A model generated the notes under the pieces. It was given only the letters and a program-made list of their open reading frames with translations. It ran no database searches and was not told the origin of the DNA. From an uncultured Lacinutrix sp. (GTDB lineage Bacteria > Bacteroidota > Bacteroidia > Flavobacteriales > Flavobacteriaceae), in NCBI GenBank assembly GCA_937916035.1, contig CALGIH010000101.1:1-7008 (forward strand): a stretch of 7,008 nt of DNA, in the 5' to 3' direction. This document shows, one piece after another, positions 1 to 7,008 of the stretch (its first letter is position 1; every line of letters begins with the position of its first letter). A program made the translations under genes and the position numbers.

Positions 1-131
1 TCATCAACATCATTCCAATTAAAGGTTTGTAATTCTTCATTGACGATATCTCGTGAATTCACTTTTTTCTTATCGAAATAGTCGCAAGAGGAAAGGCTTA
101 GAATTAAAATAAAAATCGTCAGATTTTTCAT
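1..131 (-). CDS. Small lipoprotein of unknown function (5' part only)
   Basis: The minus strand is open from an ATG at 131-129 to the left edge, giving 43 codons with no stop. The product begins with a classical lipoprotein signal: MKNL, a hydrophobic run of Ile/Leu/Phe, then the lipobox LSSC with the lipidated cysteine at residue 16. A charged segment follows (DYFDKKK), then a stretch rich in Asn, Glu and Asp (around NEELQTFNW). It should therefore be an envelope-anchored lipoprotein. No domain can be recognised from this fragment and its function is unknown. It lies 48 bases downstream of, and in the same direction as, the broken TPR gene, so the two may once have been co-transcribed. No Shine-Dalgarno sequence is visible, as is usual in this phylum. 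The start is chosen because the lipoprotein signal follows it directly. Confidence 0.75.
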   Translation of the reverse strand, partial: MKNLTIFILILSLSSCDYFDKKKVNSRDIVNEELQTFNWNDVD

Positions 132-179
132 GGCTATAAACTGAAGCGGAAAAGTACGATTTTTTTTAGATGAATTCAA

Positions 180-921
180 TCAATCAGATTTCAAGTGCTT
201 TTCTTCTTTGAGCTCTTTTAGTTTTTGTTCAGCAAAAGAAATAAACACACTTTTAGGAAATTTCTCTTTATAATTTTCAAATAGGTTGATGTGTGCATCA
301 ATATTTTTGTAGTATTTATCCAAAGTGAGTATCTATTATTTTTAGTGCATCCTGGTAATATTTCTCGGCATTTTCATAATCTTCTACTCGTTGATAAAGA
401 TGGACTAGAATAAACAAATTTCTAGCATCTTTTGGATCAAACTTAACAGCTATGAGTTGATATTCAATGGCTTTTTCGCGTTCATAAATCCGATCGTAAC
501 AAAAACTTAATTTTTCATGCACAAATTGTGAAGATTCGTTTAACTCTAATAATTTTTCAAACCATAAAGTTGCACCTTCATAATCTTCTTTCCAGTAATA
601 ATTTTGTGCTTTTAAGCTAATGAGTTCTTTGTTATTGGCATACGATTTTAAACCAATATCCACATATTTATCAACCACAGAATGATGCCGTTTTATTAAA
701 TGATACTTCGCTATTTGAAAGATGGCTTTTTGCTGTGTATTATCTAAATTAAAAGCATTATGGAATCGGTTTTGATCTGTAGAATCTCCTAACTGCTCCT
801 GTTTTAATAATCTCATATCGCAGTAATTACTGCTAAGACAACATTCCAATGATTCTCTAAGCCATATCCTGGAGGTGCAATCGTTCGAGTTGAAATAACT
901 TTGTGATTTTTTATTATCCAA
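180..921 (-). pseudogene. Broken tetratricopeptide-repeat (TPR) protein gene
   Basis: The main open frame runs from 921 to a TAA at 318-316 and gives about 200 residues. Roughly residues 55-195 are TPR-like helical repeats, for example 'NYYWKEDYEGATLWFEKLLE', 'IYEREKAIEYQLIAVKFDP' and 'VEDYENAEKYYQDALKI'. Immediately after the stop, a second frame on the same strand is open from 332 to a TGA at 182-180. It encodes a coherent charged tail (DKYYKNIDAHINLFENYKEK, then SFAEQKLKELKEE) that reads like the natural C-terminus of such a protein but has no ATG of its own. The join needs a +1 (or -2) shift between about 332 and 316, by indel or by a small deletion that removed repeat sequence. The 5' end is also suspect: the longest start is a TTG at 921, the first ATG is at 816-814, and the first 35 or so residues are Cys/Ser/Asn-rich with neither a signal peptide nor a TPR pattern. 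I read this as a decayed gene. A sequencing error at one base is the main alternative for the 3' break. Confidence 0.7.
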
Positions 922-937
922 AATATCAAAACATTAC

Positions 938-945
938 TAAATTTG
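938..945 (+). promoter_or_regulatory. Bacteroidota -7 promoter element for the TonB receptor gene
   Basis: TAAATTTG matches the Bacteroidota housekeeping sigma -7 consensus TAnnTTTG at every fixed position. Its last base is only 7 bases before the ATG at 953, so transcription would begin at or next to the start codon and the mRNA would be leaderless or nearly so. No convincing -33 TTTG/TTG lies at the expected distance. A chance match in AT-rich DNA therefore remains possible. Confidence 0.5.
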
Positions 946-952
946 ACGAGTC

Positions 953-3238
953 ATGAAACATCTTTCTTTCTTATTTTTATTTCTAATTACAATCCATCAA
1001 TCATTTGCCCAAAAACTAGAAGGGAAAGTTGTAGATAGTAAAAACTCTATAGACTTGGTTAATGTTAAAATAATCAATTCAGATAGCACATTTACAGTTT
1101 TAACTGATTTAAAAGGTGGTTTTTCACTTCCAGAACCAGATACTTATACATTTTTTAAAGAAAACTATATTTCAAAAACTAAATACATAGATGGTTCGTC
1201 ATTTTATATTATTGAACTTTCTGCTATCGGAGAAAATTTAAACGAAATAATAATCACATCAAACAATTTTCAGAGTAAACTTAACTCATTATCCTCAGCT
1301 ATTACAGTCATCAATTCTAATGTAATTAACACTCATAGTAATGTTAACATAGCACAAATATTAAATACTGTTCCAGGAATATATATGCATAACGGAACTT
1401 TAACAACGAATAGAATAACAATACGCGGCATTGGTTCTAGGAATTTATTCGGAACGAGTAAAATTAGAGCTTACTACGAAGATATACCGCTTACTAACGG
1501 TTCTGGAGCATCAACAATAGAAGATGTTGAAATGAGCTCCTTAGGTCAAGTAGAGATCCTAAAAGGGCCTTCCTCGAGTATTTATGGAGCTGGATTAGGA
1601 GGAACTATTCAATTAATTCCAGATAAAGGATTATTCACAAATACGTCTATAAATTCAAATTACACTTTTGGTTCTTATGGTTTACAAAAGCACTTAGTAC
1701 AAACTGACTTAGGTGATCAAAAGAATAAAGCTAAACTCACCTATTCAAATCTTCATAGCGATGGTTATCGAGAAAACAACAAAACTGACAGACAAACTAT
1801 AACATTAGCTTCAAAACATTTTATTAACGCCTCGAATAAACTCACTTTAGTTGGAAGCTATATCGATCTAAAAGCATTTATCCCAAGCTCTATTAATGAG
1901 GATAATTATTTAAACAATCCTACTTCATCTGCATTTACTTGGGGAAGATCAAAAGGTTTTGAAGATTATAAAAAAGGATTGTTTGGCATTTCTTGGGAGC
2001 ATTTATATAATAACAATACTAAACAAAAAACCAGTGTGTTTACATCATTTTTAAACGCGTATGAACCTCGTCCTTTTAATATTTTAAAAGAAACCACGAA
2101 AGGAATCGGATTGCGAACTCGTGTAATCTCTAAAGTAAAGTTATTTGATAAATCACTTAATTGGACGTTTGGTGGAGAACTATTTAAAGACTCAAACTCA
2201 TACCAGACCTTCGAAAACCTATACAACGATTTCCCTCCAGAAGAAGGTTCAGTACAAGGAGATTTACTTTCTGATTTTAAAGAAAAACGAAGTTATATTA
2301 ATGTCTTTTTCGATTCTAACTATCAGCTTACTAAAAACATCATAGCAATTTTTGGGTTTAACATAAATACAACGTCATACACACTAAATGATCAATTTGT
2401 TGATGATAGTTTTGACTTTTCAGGAGATTATAATTTCAATACTATTTTATCTCCAAAATTTGGATTAACGTATCAATTTACAGAACATTCAATCTTATAT
2501 TCTTCTATAAGTCATGGCTTCTCTCCTCCTTCATTGGAAGAAACCTTGTTGCCTGATGGATTAATAAATACAAATATCAAACCTGAAAGTGGATGGAATT
2601 ATGAAATAGGTAGTCGTGGAGATGTTTTAAATAATACACTTCATTATGATGTGGCAATTTATAAAATGGTTGTAAAAGATTTGCTTGTTGCTAGACGAAC
2701 TTCAGAGGATCAATTTATTGGTATTAATGCTGGACAAACAACTTATAATGGTATTGAATTAAGTTTAAATTATAGTTTACTAAATACAAATAATCTAAAA
2801 ATTTATAGCAGTAATGCCCTTGCATTTAATGATTTTAAATTCAATACATTCATAGATGATACTGAAGATTATTCTGGCAACGATTTAACTGGAGTCCCAG
2901 AATTCACATTAAATTCGAGGCTAAATTTTGATACCAAATTTGGACTATATGGTTTAATAAACTACAATCATATAGGTAAGATTCCTATTAGAGATGACAA
3001 TACTATTTATTCAGAGAGTTACCAATTAGTGAATTCGAAAATTGGCTTTAAATCAAATGATTTAAAAAAACTTCAGCTTGACATTTTTATAGGGCTCAAC
3101 AACGTGTTTAATGAAAAATATGCTTCTATGTTATTAATCAATGCTGGTAGTTTTGGTGGTAATGCACCTAGATATTATTATCCTGGTGAACCTAGCAATT
3201 ATTATACTGGCGCTACTATTAAATATCGTTTCAAATAA
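953..3238 (+). CDS. TonB-dependent outer-membrane receptor (iron-complex receptor type)
   Basis: This complete 761-residue protein is a ligand-gated outer-membrane transporter powered by TonB/ExbBD. Domains in order: a signal peptide at residues 1-19 (cleavage after HQSFA); a carboxypeptidase-regulatory-like beta-sandwich at about 22-91 (KLEGKVVDSKNSIDLVNVKI); a linker with LNEIIIT at 96-102; a plug at about 108-225; and a 22-strand-type beta-barrel to the end. The plug shows ITIRGIGSR, the VEILKGPSSSIYG motif (about 200-212) and GGTIQLIP. The barrel carries FGLTYQF, HGFSPPSLEE, a FNEKYAS motif near the end and a final aromatic strand, GATIKYRF. Length and layout fit the FecA-like iron/siderophore class rather than the longer SusC class, and no SusD partner is present. 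Substrate cannot be read from sequence: a siderophore, haem-like or cobalamin-like ligand, or PQQ are all possible. The ATG at 953 is fixed by the signal peptide. The gene diverges from the broken TPR gene and converges on the dehydrogenase gene. Confidence 0.93.
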   Translation: MKHLSFLFLFLITIHQSFAQKLEGKVVDSKNSIDLVNVKIINSDSTFTVLTDLKGGFSLPEPDTYTFFKENYISKTKYIDGSSFYIIELSAIGENLNEIIITSNNFQSKLNSLSSAITVINSNVINTHSNVNIAQILNTVPGIYMHNGTLTTNRITIRGIGSRNLFGTSKIRAYYEDIPLTNGSGASTIEDVEMSSLGQVEILKGPSSSIYGAGLGGTIQLIPDKGLFTNTSINSNYTFGSYGLQKHLVQTDLGDQKNKAKLTYSNLHSDGYRENNKTDRQTITLASKHFINASNKLTLVGSYIDLKAFIPSSINEDNYLNNPTSSAFTWGRSKGFEDYKKGLFGISWEHLYNNNTKQKTSVFTSFLNAYEPRPFNILKETTKGIGLRTRVISKVKLFDKSLNWTFGGELFKDSNSYQTFENLYNDFPPEEGSVQGDLLSDFKEKRSYINVFFDSNYQLTKNIIAIFGFNINTTSYTLNDQFVDDSFDFSGDYNFNTILSPKFGLTYQFTEHSILYSSISHGFSPPSLEETLLPDGLINTNIKPESGWNYEIGSRGDVLNNTLHYDVAIYKMVVKDLLVARRTSEDQFIGINAGQTTYNGIELSLNYSLLNTNNLKIYSSNALAFNDFKFNTFIDDTEDYSGNDLTGVPEFTLNSRLNFDTKFGLYGLINYNHIGKIPIRDDNTIYSESYQLVNSKIGFKSNDLKKLQLDIFIGLNNVFNEKYASMLLINAGSFGGNAPRYYYPGEPSNYYTGATIKYRFK

Positions 3239-3247
3239 GCAAGACTA

Positions 3248-4666
3248 TTACTTGTTGATAATTGAGTCCGCAACAACTATATCCGTATTCTCAACAGGTA
3301 TTTTAATATAACTTCTTGATTTTCGTTCTTCCATGGCCTCAAGTTGAGGTTCTCCAAACTTAGTAGTATCTCCTTCAAAAATAACACGCCATATTTTACC
3401 TTGTTTAGATTCAGAAATATAAAGAGAACCATCTGGTCCTTCTGCTAATCCCATTGGTCTGTATTTAGCATCTTGCATAGCTACAATAGTATCAACACCT
3501 GCAAAACCATCGGCAAATACTTCCCATTTTTTTGTTGGTTTTCCATCTTCAAAAGGAATGAAAGCAACTACATATCCAGCTTGTGGATAAGGTGTTCGGT
3601 TTGTTGAACCATGAAATGCCACAAAGGCACCTTTTTTATAACGTTCTGGAAATTGATTTCCTTTATAGAACAACAAATCATTTGGAGCCCAATGCGCAGG
3701 CAATCCCATTAATGGATCGGTATATCCATTGGCTTCTTTAACGCCATCGCCTCCATATTCAGGTGCTAGCATTCTTTTTTCTTTAAAGTGGTCGTAGTAA
3801 GTATATGGCCAGCCAAAATCGTCACCTCCTTTAATCTTCATAAATTCTTCAGCTGGTAAAATGGCGTTTTGCCATTCGTTAAAATATTGTGGTGCACGAG
3901 TGTTTAAATAGTCTCTTCCATGATTTATAGCATACAAACTATTGTCTTCATCATTCCAAGACATACCAACAATGCTTCTTAATCCTGTTGCAAAGCGTCT
4001 CCCAGATGATTTTTTTTGATTTAGCTTGGCTTCATCAAATCTCCAAATACCCGCGAGAATATCTAATTGCGCACAAGGATATTCGCCCTTAATGATTGCA
4101 TTTGGATCTCCACCTGTCTGCCTCGCGTCTTCACAAGCATTCGTTGGCGCACTAAAGGTTACATACATGCCACCTTTATTATCAAAAGCAAGTGTTTTAG
4201 CATTATGCCATCTTATTGGGTAAGGATCTGTAACTAATGTTTCAGGTTTCCCTTCTGGTATTAATTTATTGGGTGTTAATTTTTGTCTATAAATGACCAA
4301 TTCCGAACTAAAATACAAATAGCCATTATGAATGCGCATTTCGGTAGCAAATCTTCCGTCGTTAGGATAATCTCCAAATTGTTCAATAATATCTGCTTTC
4401 CCATCACCATTGGTATCTCTTAATGCAGCATTACCTTTGTCTCCAGTATTAATTCGCAATTTTACATATATGTCGCCATTAGTATTAACTGCAATATGCC
4501 TACTTTCTCCAACACTATCAACCACAACCAGGGCTCCAAATCCTTCAGGTAAAAATAAACCTCCATTGTCAGAGTCCGCTGGAGGAATTCTAAAAGCACT
4601 CTCTCCTTGGCAGTTAATTAAAAAAATAGATAGAGTAAGAAGTAAGAAATTTCTAATGTTCATCAT
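3248..4666 (-). CDS. PQQ-dependent sugar/L-sorbosone dehydrogenase-like lipoprotein
   Basis: The product is a 472-residue lipoprotein with a six-bladed beta-propeller of the soluble PQQ glucose/sorbosone dehydrogenase family, whose characterised members oxidise sugars at a PQQ-Ca site. Numbering from the ATG at 4666: lipobox LINC with Cys19; a calcium-loop-like RDTNGDGKAD at about 83-92; RWHNAKTLAFD with the presumed catalytic base His154; two cysteines, 178 and 198, possibly a disulfide; FATGLRSIVG with Arg230 at the usual cofactor-contact motif; GDDFGWPY at about 282-289; FVAFHGSTNRTP with His352; and a closing blade YISESKQGKIWRV. No CxxCH haem motif is present, so the cytochrome c domain fused to some bacterial relatives is absent. 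The C-terminal 40 residues are a charged tail. ATGs at 4666 and 4663 are both usable. An upstream in-frame TTG at 4690 is rejected because it would put extra residues before the signal. PQQ dependence is inferred from family, not shown. The gene converges on the receptor and lies 97 bases after the DUF819 gene. Confidence 0.87.
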   Translation of the reverse strand: MMNIRNFLLLTLSIFLINCQGESAFRIPPADSDNGGLFLPEGFGALVVVDSVGESRHIAVNTNGDIYVKLRINTGDKGNAALRDTNGDGKADIIEQFGDYPNDGRFATEMRIHNGYLYFSSELVIYRQKLTPNKLIPEGKPETLVTDPYPIRWHNAKTLAFDNKGGMYVTFSAPTNACEDARQTGGDPNAIIKGEYPCAQLDILAGIWRFDEAKLNQKKSSGRRFATGLRSIVGMSWNDEDNSLYAINHGRDYLNTRAPQYFNEWQNAILPAEEFMKIKGGDDFGWPYTYYDHFKEKRMLAPEYGGDGVKEANGYTDPLMGLPAHWAPNDLLFYKGNQFPERYKKGAFVAFHGSTNRTPYPQAGYVVAFIPFEDGKPTKKWEVFADGFAGVDTIVAMQDAKYRPMGLAEGPDGSLYISESKQGKIWRVIFEGDTTKFGEPQLEAMEERKSRSYIKIPVENTDIVVADSIINK

Positions 4667-4687
4667 TATAAGTCTTAAGATATAATA

Positions 4688-4695
4688 CAAATATC
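4688..4695 (-). promoter_or_regulatory. Possible -7 promoter element for the dehydrogenase-like gene
   Basis: On the minus strand this reads GATATTTG, one mismatch from TAnnTTTG, and it ends 21 bases before the ATG at 4666. That spacing would leave a short leader. The surrounding DNA is very AT-rich and no -33 box stands out, so this is weak. If it is real, the gene has its own promoter rather than depending on read-through from the DUF819 operon. Confidence 0.25.
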
Positions 4696-4724
4696 TTTTA
4701 AATTTTACACTTCTACTTAGATGG

Positions 4725-4753
4725 TGATTATTTTTTTACAAAAAAAGTCATCA
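4725..4753 (-). terminator. AT-rich hairpin after the DUF819 gene, possible weak terminator
   Basis: Six to seven A:T pairs (T-run at 4731-4737 against A-run at 4740-4746) can close with a flanking TGAT/ATCA pairing (4725-4728 with 4750-4753) across a small internal loop. It sits just past the DUF819 stop codon in the 97-base gap before the dehydrogenase gene. A GC-rich stem is lacking, so terminator activity is uncertain. Confidence 0.25.
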
Positions 4754-4763
4754 TTAAGCATAT

Positions 4764-5900
4764 CTAAAATAACCCGAATAAATAAATAGTAACCATTCCC
4801 CAAAAAGTTCCAGACACCATACTTAAAATGGCTAACAAAATGGCGTGAGGCATCCATTCTTTATTATAAGCTGCTGTAACGGCAGGAGCTGTTGAAATTC
4901 CTCCCAAATTAGCCATACTAGCAATTGGCACCCAAGCCATGTGAAGCTTCATTTTTTTAGCAGCAAACATCATAATAATAAAATGGCTTATTAACCATAT
5001 AATCACAAATAAAACCAGATTAATTGGCATCGATAAGTTATTGAAGTTTAACTTTAATCCAAGGATTGCCATGATGCAAATTATGCTCAACCCTCCTAAT
5101 TTTAAAACTAGTGTATGATTCCATTTTGGAATAAAATTACCGATTGCTAGTCCTAAAACACTGAAGATTATAATTTTCCATAAAAAAGAATCAATAAGAA
5201 AACTTAATAGAGCGATTATTGAAACACTAAAAACAATAGCTTTCACCATAGACTTTATTGAGAATGTATTAAAGTCATTTTCATCTTTTACAAAATCTGG
5301 AACCTTATCAGTAATTCCAAAAAAACTATTTAATTTATCACTTTTTTTAATGAGTTGAAACATTAAAATTGTCCAAATATTGACCAATATGTTATCTAAA
5401 ACCAAAATGGTTAAAAATAACCCTTCTGGGCAGCCAACCAATTCTTTTAGTACTAATTGACTTGTACTACCACCAATCCAACTTCCTACAATAGGCACTA
5501 ATCCTTTCCAATTTTCATTTTCTATTAAAAGTGTATTAAATTGTGGTGTGAACAAATTAAAAATCAAAAGAATAACAGGTGCTAACACAGCAATAGCAAG
5601 AGATCCAATTGCAAAAAGAATTATTGGTCTTAATCCAATAATTCGTAATTGTTTAAATGATAAAGCACTCATTACCATTAAAATGGCAAATGGAATTATA
5701 TAATCTTTACTCCAGCCATGTAATTCAACCTTGCTCATATCTAGATTAAGACTATGTGTAAATATGGCAGGAATGACATAGGCAAATAAAATTGCAGGAA
5801 TCCAATTTAATAGTACTTGTATCCATTTTTTTTGACTTTTTTCTAGTAAGAAGACACTAGAAATAGTAAACAAGACTAGAACTATCGCTTTTATCAACAT
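4764..5900 (-). CDS. DUF819 family inner-membrane protein (probable transporter)
   Basis: This 378-residue, very hydrophobic protein has about ten to twelve membrane segments arranged as two similar halves. Family signatures are visible in both halves: GSWIGGSTSQLVLKE at about 139-153, followed by LDNILVNIWTI, and ANLGGISTAPAVTAA at about 330-344, followed by a Gly-containing helix (SMVSGTFWG). Such paired Gly-rich re-entrant-like motifs are typical of secondary transporters. DUF819 (YjcL-like) members are annotated as membrane proteins without an established substrate. A more hydrophilic loop at about 187-213 (FFGITDKVPDFVKDENDF) separates the halves. The ATG at 5900 gives the usual family length. 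Its gene begins 4 bases after the stop of the exported amidohydrolase, so the two are almost certainly one transcript and probably handle the same compound or its product. No substrate can be named from sequence. Confidence 0.88.
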   Translation of the reverse strand: MLIKAIVLVLFTISSVFLLEKSQKKWIQVLLNWIPAILFAYVIPAIFTHSLNLDMSKVELHGWSKDYIIPFAILMVMSALSFKQLRIIGLRPIILFAIGSLAIAVLAPVILLIFNLFTPQFNTLLIENENWKGLVPIVGSWIGGSTSQLVLKELVGCPEGLFLTILVLDNILVNIWTILMFQLIKKSDKLNSFFGITDKVPDFVKDENDFNTFSIKSMVKAIVFSVSIIALLSFLIDSFLWKIIIFSVLGLAIGNFIPKWNHTLVLKLGGLSIICIMAILGLKLNFNNLSMPINLVLFVIIWLISHFIIMMFAAKKMKLHMAWVPIASMANLGGISTAPAVTAAYNKEWMPHAILLAILSMVSGTFWGMVTIYLFGLF

Positions 5901-5904
5901 CTAA

Positions 5905-6945
5905 TTAGTCTGCTAGAATACCTAAATGAATAATTCGACCACCACTCATATTAACTGGATTGGAACTTTTGCCAATTACTATTCCGCGTTCAGGAGATTT
6001 GTACGTTTTAATAATCTCTCCAAAAGGATTTCTTAACTGACCTATAATTTCATCTTTTTCTACAATCTGATTAAGTTTCACTGGAACCTCTAGAAGTCCT
6101 CCTTGATCTAAATAAATCCAATAAGATTTTTTACAAAGTACTGCTTGGTTAGACTCTGGAGTTTCAAAGTCATGCATTTTGAGCCAATTCAAAACATTCT
6201 TAATTCCGTTGACACCTCTAACTGTCATTTCGGGTTGGTACACTTGTGGATTCCCATATTCAATTGTAATGGTTGGAATTCCTTTCAACATTGCTTCAGC
6301 TCGCATGGTTCTGGTTGCCGAAATATTATCTCCTGCGCTAGGCACTCCTTTATTTTTTAAAATGATATCAGCATCTTGTAATAATGCCATTTGTTTCATC
6401 TTCTCATTGTCCATATCTGCTCTAACATATAAGCTGTTTACCCTTCCAAAACTAGCTGTATGCATATCAATGAGGTAATCTATTTTAGATAGAATTTTAT
6501 CATTTATTTGCCAAACATATTGTTGGCTCCTATTTCCTTTTTCTTTCCCTGGGAAATTTCTATTTAAATCTTCATCGTCAAAAAATCGCCTGCTATCTTG
6601 AGTAACACTGACTTGATTGAGCCCAGGAACTGCAATAATGATTCCCTTAAGTTCATTAATATTTATTTGTTCAAGGACTTCTTGAATCACCTTAATACCA
6701 TTTAATTCATTACCATGAATTGCAGCAGTTAAGCCTAAAACTGGTCCAGAATCATCGCCTTTGGCAATAATAACAGGAATTGAAATGGGTTGGGATAAGC
6801 CATTATCAAATAATTTTAACCAATATTTCTTAATTTGATGAGGAGCTTGATTGTCTAGATTAATCTCTTCAATACTTTCTATCTGATCTTGAGACGAGGC
6901 AACAATACTAAGTAATAAGAATATTACTGAAATAATATGTTTCAT
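5905..6945 (-). CDS. Exported succinylglutamate desuccinylase/aspartoacylase-like zinc amidohydrolase
   Basis: This 346-residue protein belongs to the AstE/AspA branch of the M14 metallocarboxypeptidase fold, which cleaves amide-linked acyl groups from amino acids or small amides. Zinc ligands are visible as AAIHGNE (His77, Glu80) and YLIDMHTAS (His162). Substrate-binding DLNRNFPG lies at 126-133 (Arg129), and the presumed catalytic glutamate is Glu229 in TITIEYG. All key residues are present, so it should be active. A C-terminal small beta-barrel follows at about 265-346 (WIYLDQGGLLEVPV, then NPFGE and SPERGIVIG), as in the COG3608 subgroup. An N-terminal signal peptide (MKHIISVIFLLLSIVASS, then Gln19) predicts a periplasmic location, unlike cytoplasmic AstE and AspA. 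The ATG at 6945 is fixed by that signal. It is the first gene of an operon with the DUF819 protein, 4 bases downstream. Its true substrate is unknown, and peptidase action on a short peptide is also possible. Confidence 0.88.
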   Translation of the reverse strand: MKHIISVIFLLLSIVASSQDQIESIEEINLDNQAPHQIKKYWLKLFDNGLSQPISIPVIIAKGDDSGPVLGLTAAIHGNELNGIKVIQEVLEQININELKGIIIAVPGLNQVSVTQDSRRFFDDEDLNRNFPGKEKGNRSQQYVWQINDKILSKIDYLIDMHTASFGRVNSLYVRADMDNEKMKQMALLQDADIILKNKGVPSAGDNISATRTMRAEAMLKGIPTITIEYGNPQVYQPEMTVRGVNGIKNVLNWLKMHDFETPESNQAVLCKKSYWIYLDQGGLLEVPVKLNQIVEKDEIIGQLRNPFGEIIKTYKSPERGIVIGKSSNPVNMSGGRIIHLGILAD

Positions 6946-6964
6946 TTTTTTATTTATAGAAAAC

Positions 6965-6972
6965 TAAATGTA
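6965..6972 (-). promoter_or_regulatory. Possible -7 promoter element for the amidohydrolase-DUF819 operon
   Basis: The minus strand reads TACATTTA, matching TAnnTTTG except for the last base. It ends 19 bases before the ATG at 6945, a plausible short leader. No clear -33 box is visible in the remaining upstream bases. The match is weak in AT-rich DNA. Confidence 0.25.
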
Positions 6973-7008
6973 ATAAAAATTATACTTGAAAAAGCATTTA
7001 CTTTTTAA

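Noticed and set aside
316..335. Programmed ribosomal frameshift joining the two TPR frames
   Set aside because: No recognisable slippery heptamer or stimulatory hairpin is present. The required shift is +1 (or -2), and repeat sequence seems to be missing at the join, which fits decay better than recoding.
806..945. A third minus-strand frame open over about 45 codons (containing TRTIAPPGYGLENHW) upstream of the TPR core
   Set aside because: It has no ATG start, no recognisable domain and ends at a TGA. It does not supply a missing TPR 5' end, so it is most likely a chance open frame.
1966..2345. Small open frames on both strands inside the TonB receptor gene
   Set aside because: They lie wholly within a well-supported coding region, lack any domain or signal, and look like shadow frames.
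3240..3254. CAAG/CTTG inverted repeat between the convergent genes, as a bidirectional terminator
   Set aside because: The stem is only four to five pairs with a seven-base loop and no adjacent T-run, so it is expected by chance.
4026..4685. Two plus-strand open frames opposite the dehydrogenase-like gene
   Set aside because: They are antisense shadows of a gene with clear family motifs, and their translations show no domain-like pattern.
6145..6478. Two overlapping plus-strand open frames opposite the amidohydrolase gene
   Set aside because: They are antisense to catalytic motifs of a well-supported gene and have no independent support.

Overview
The window looks like chromosomal DNA from a member of the Bacteroidota, most likely a flavobacterium. 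The DNA is AT-rich, and genes start without clear Shine-Dalgarno sequences. There is a perfect TAnnTTTG-type -7 element, signal peptides ending in the 'FAQ' style typical of flavobacteria, and a TonB-dependent receptor with the N-terminal carboxypeptidase-regulatory-like domain usual in this phylum. No mobile element, RNA gene, CRISPR array or long repeat was seen, and no gene-free stretch exceeds about 75 bases.

Layout, left to right. (1) 1-131, minus: the first 43 codons of a small lipoprotein gene that runs off the left edge. (2) 180-921, minus: a tetratricopeptide-repeat (TPR) gene that appears broken. Its TPR core is followed by a stop, the recognisable C-terminal tail continues in another frame, and its 5' end has no credible start or signal peptide. 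(3) 953-3238, plus: a complete TonB-dependent outer-membrane receptor with a promoter so close to the ATG that the mRNA is probably leaderless. (4) 3248-4666, minus: a lipoprotein of the PQQ-dependent sugar/sorbosone dehydrogenase family, convergent with the receptor and separated from it by 9 bases. (5) 4764-5900 and 5905-6945, minus: a two-gene operon of a DUF819 membrane protein preceded by an exported succinylglutamate desuccinylase/aspartoacylase-like zinc amidohydrolase, 4 bases apart.

How they may work together (inference). The amidohydrolase and the DUF819 protein look like a functional pair: deacylation or hydrolysis of a small amide in the periplasm, then transport of the product or substrate across the inner membrane. 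The receptor could supply iron, or more speculatively the PQQ cofactor, to the periplasm where the neighbouring dehydrogenase-like lipoprotein would act. No large novel system is evident. The broken TPR gene and the two gene pairings are the points most worth a second look.
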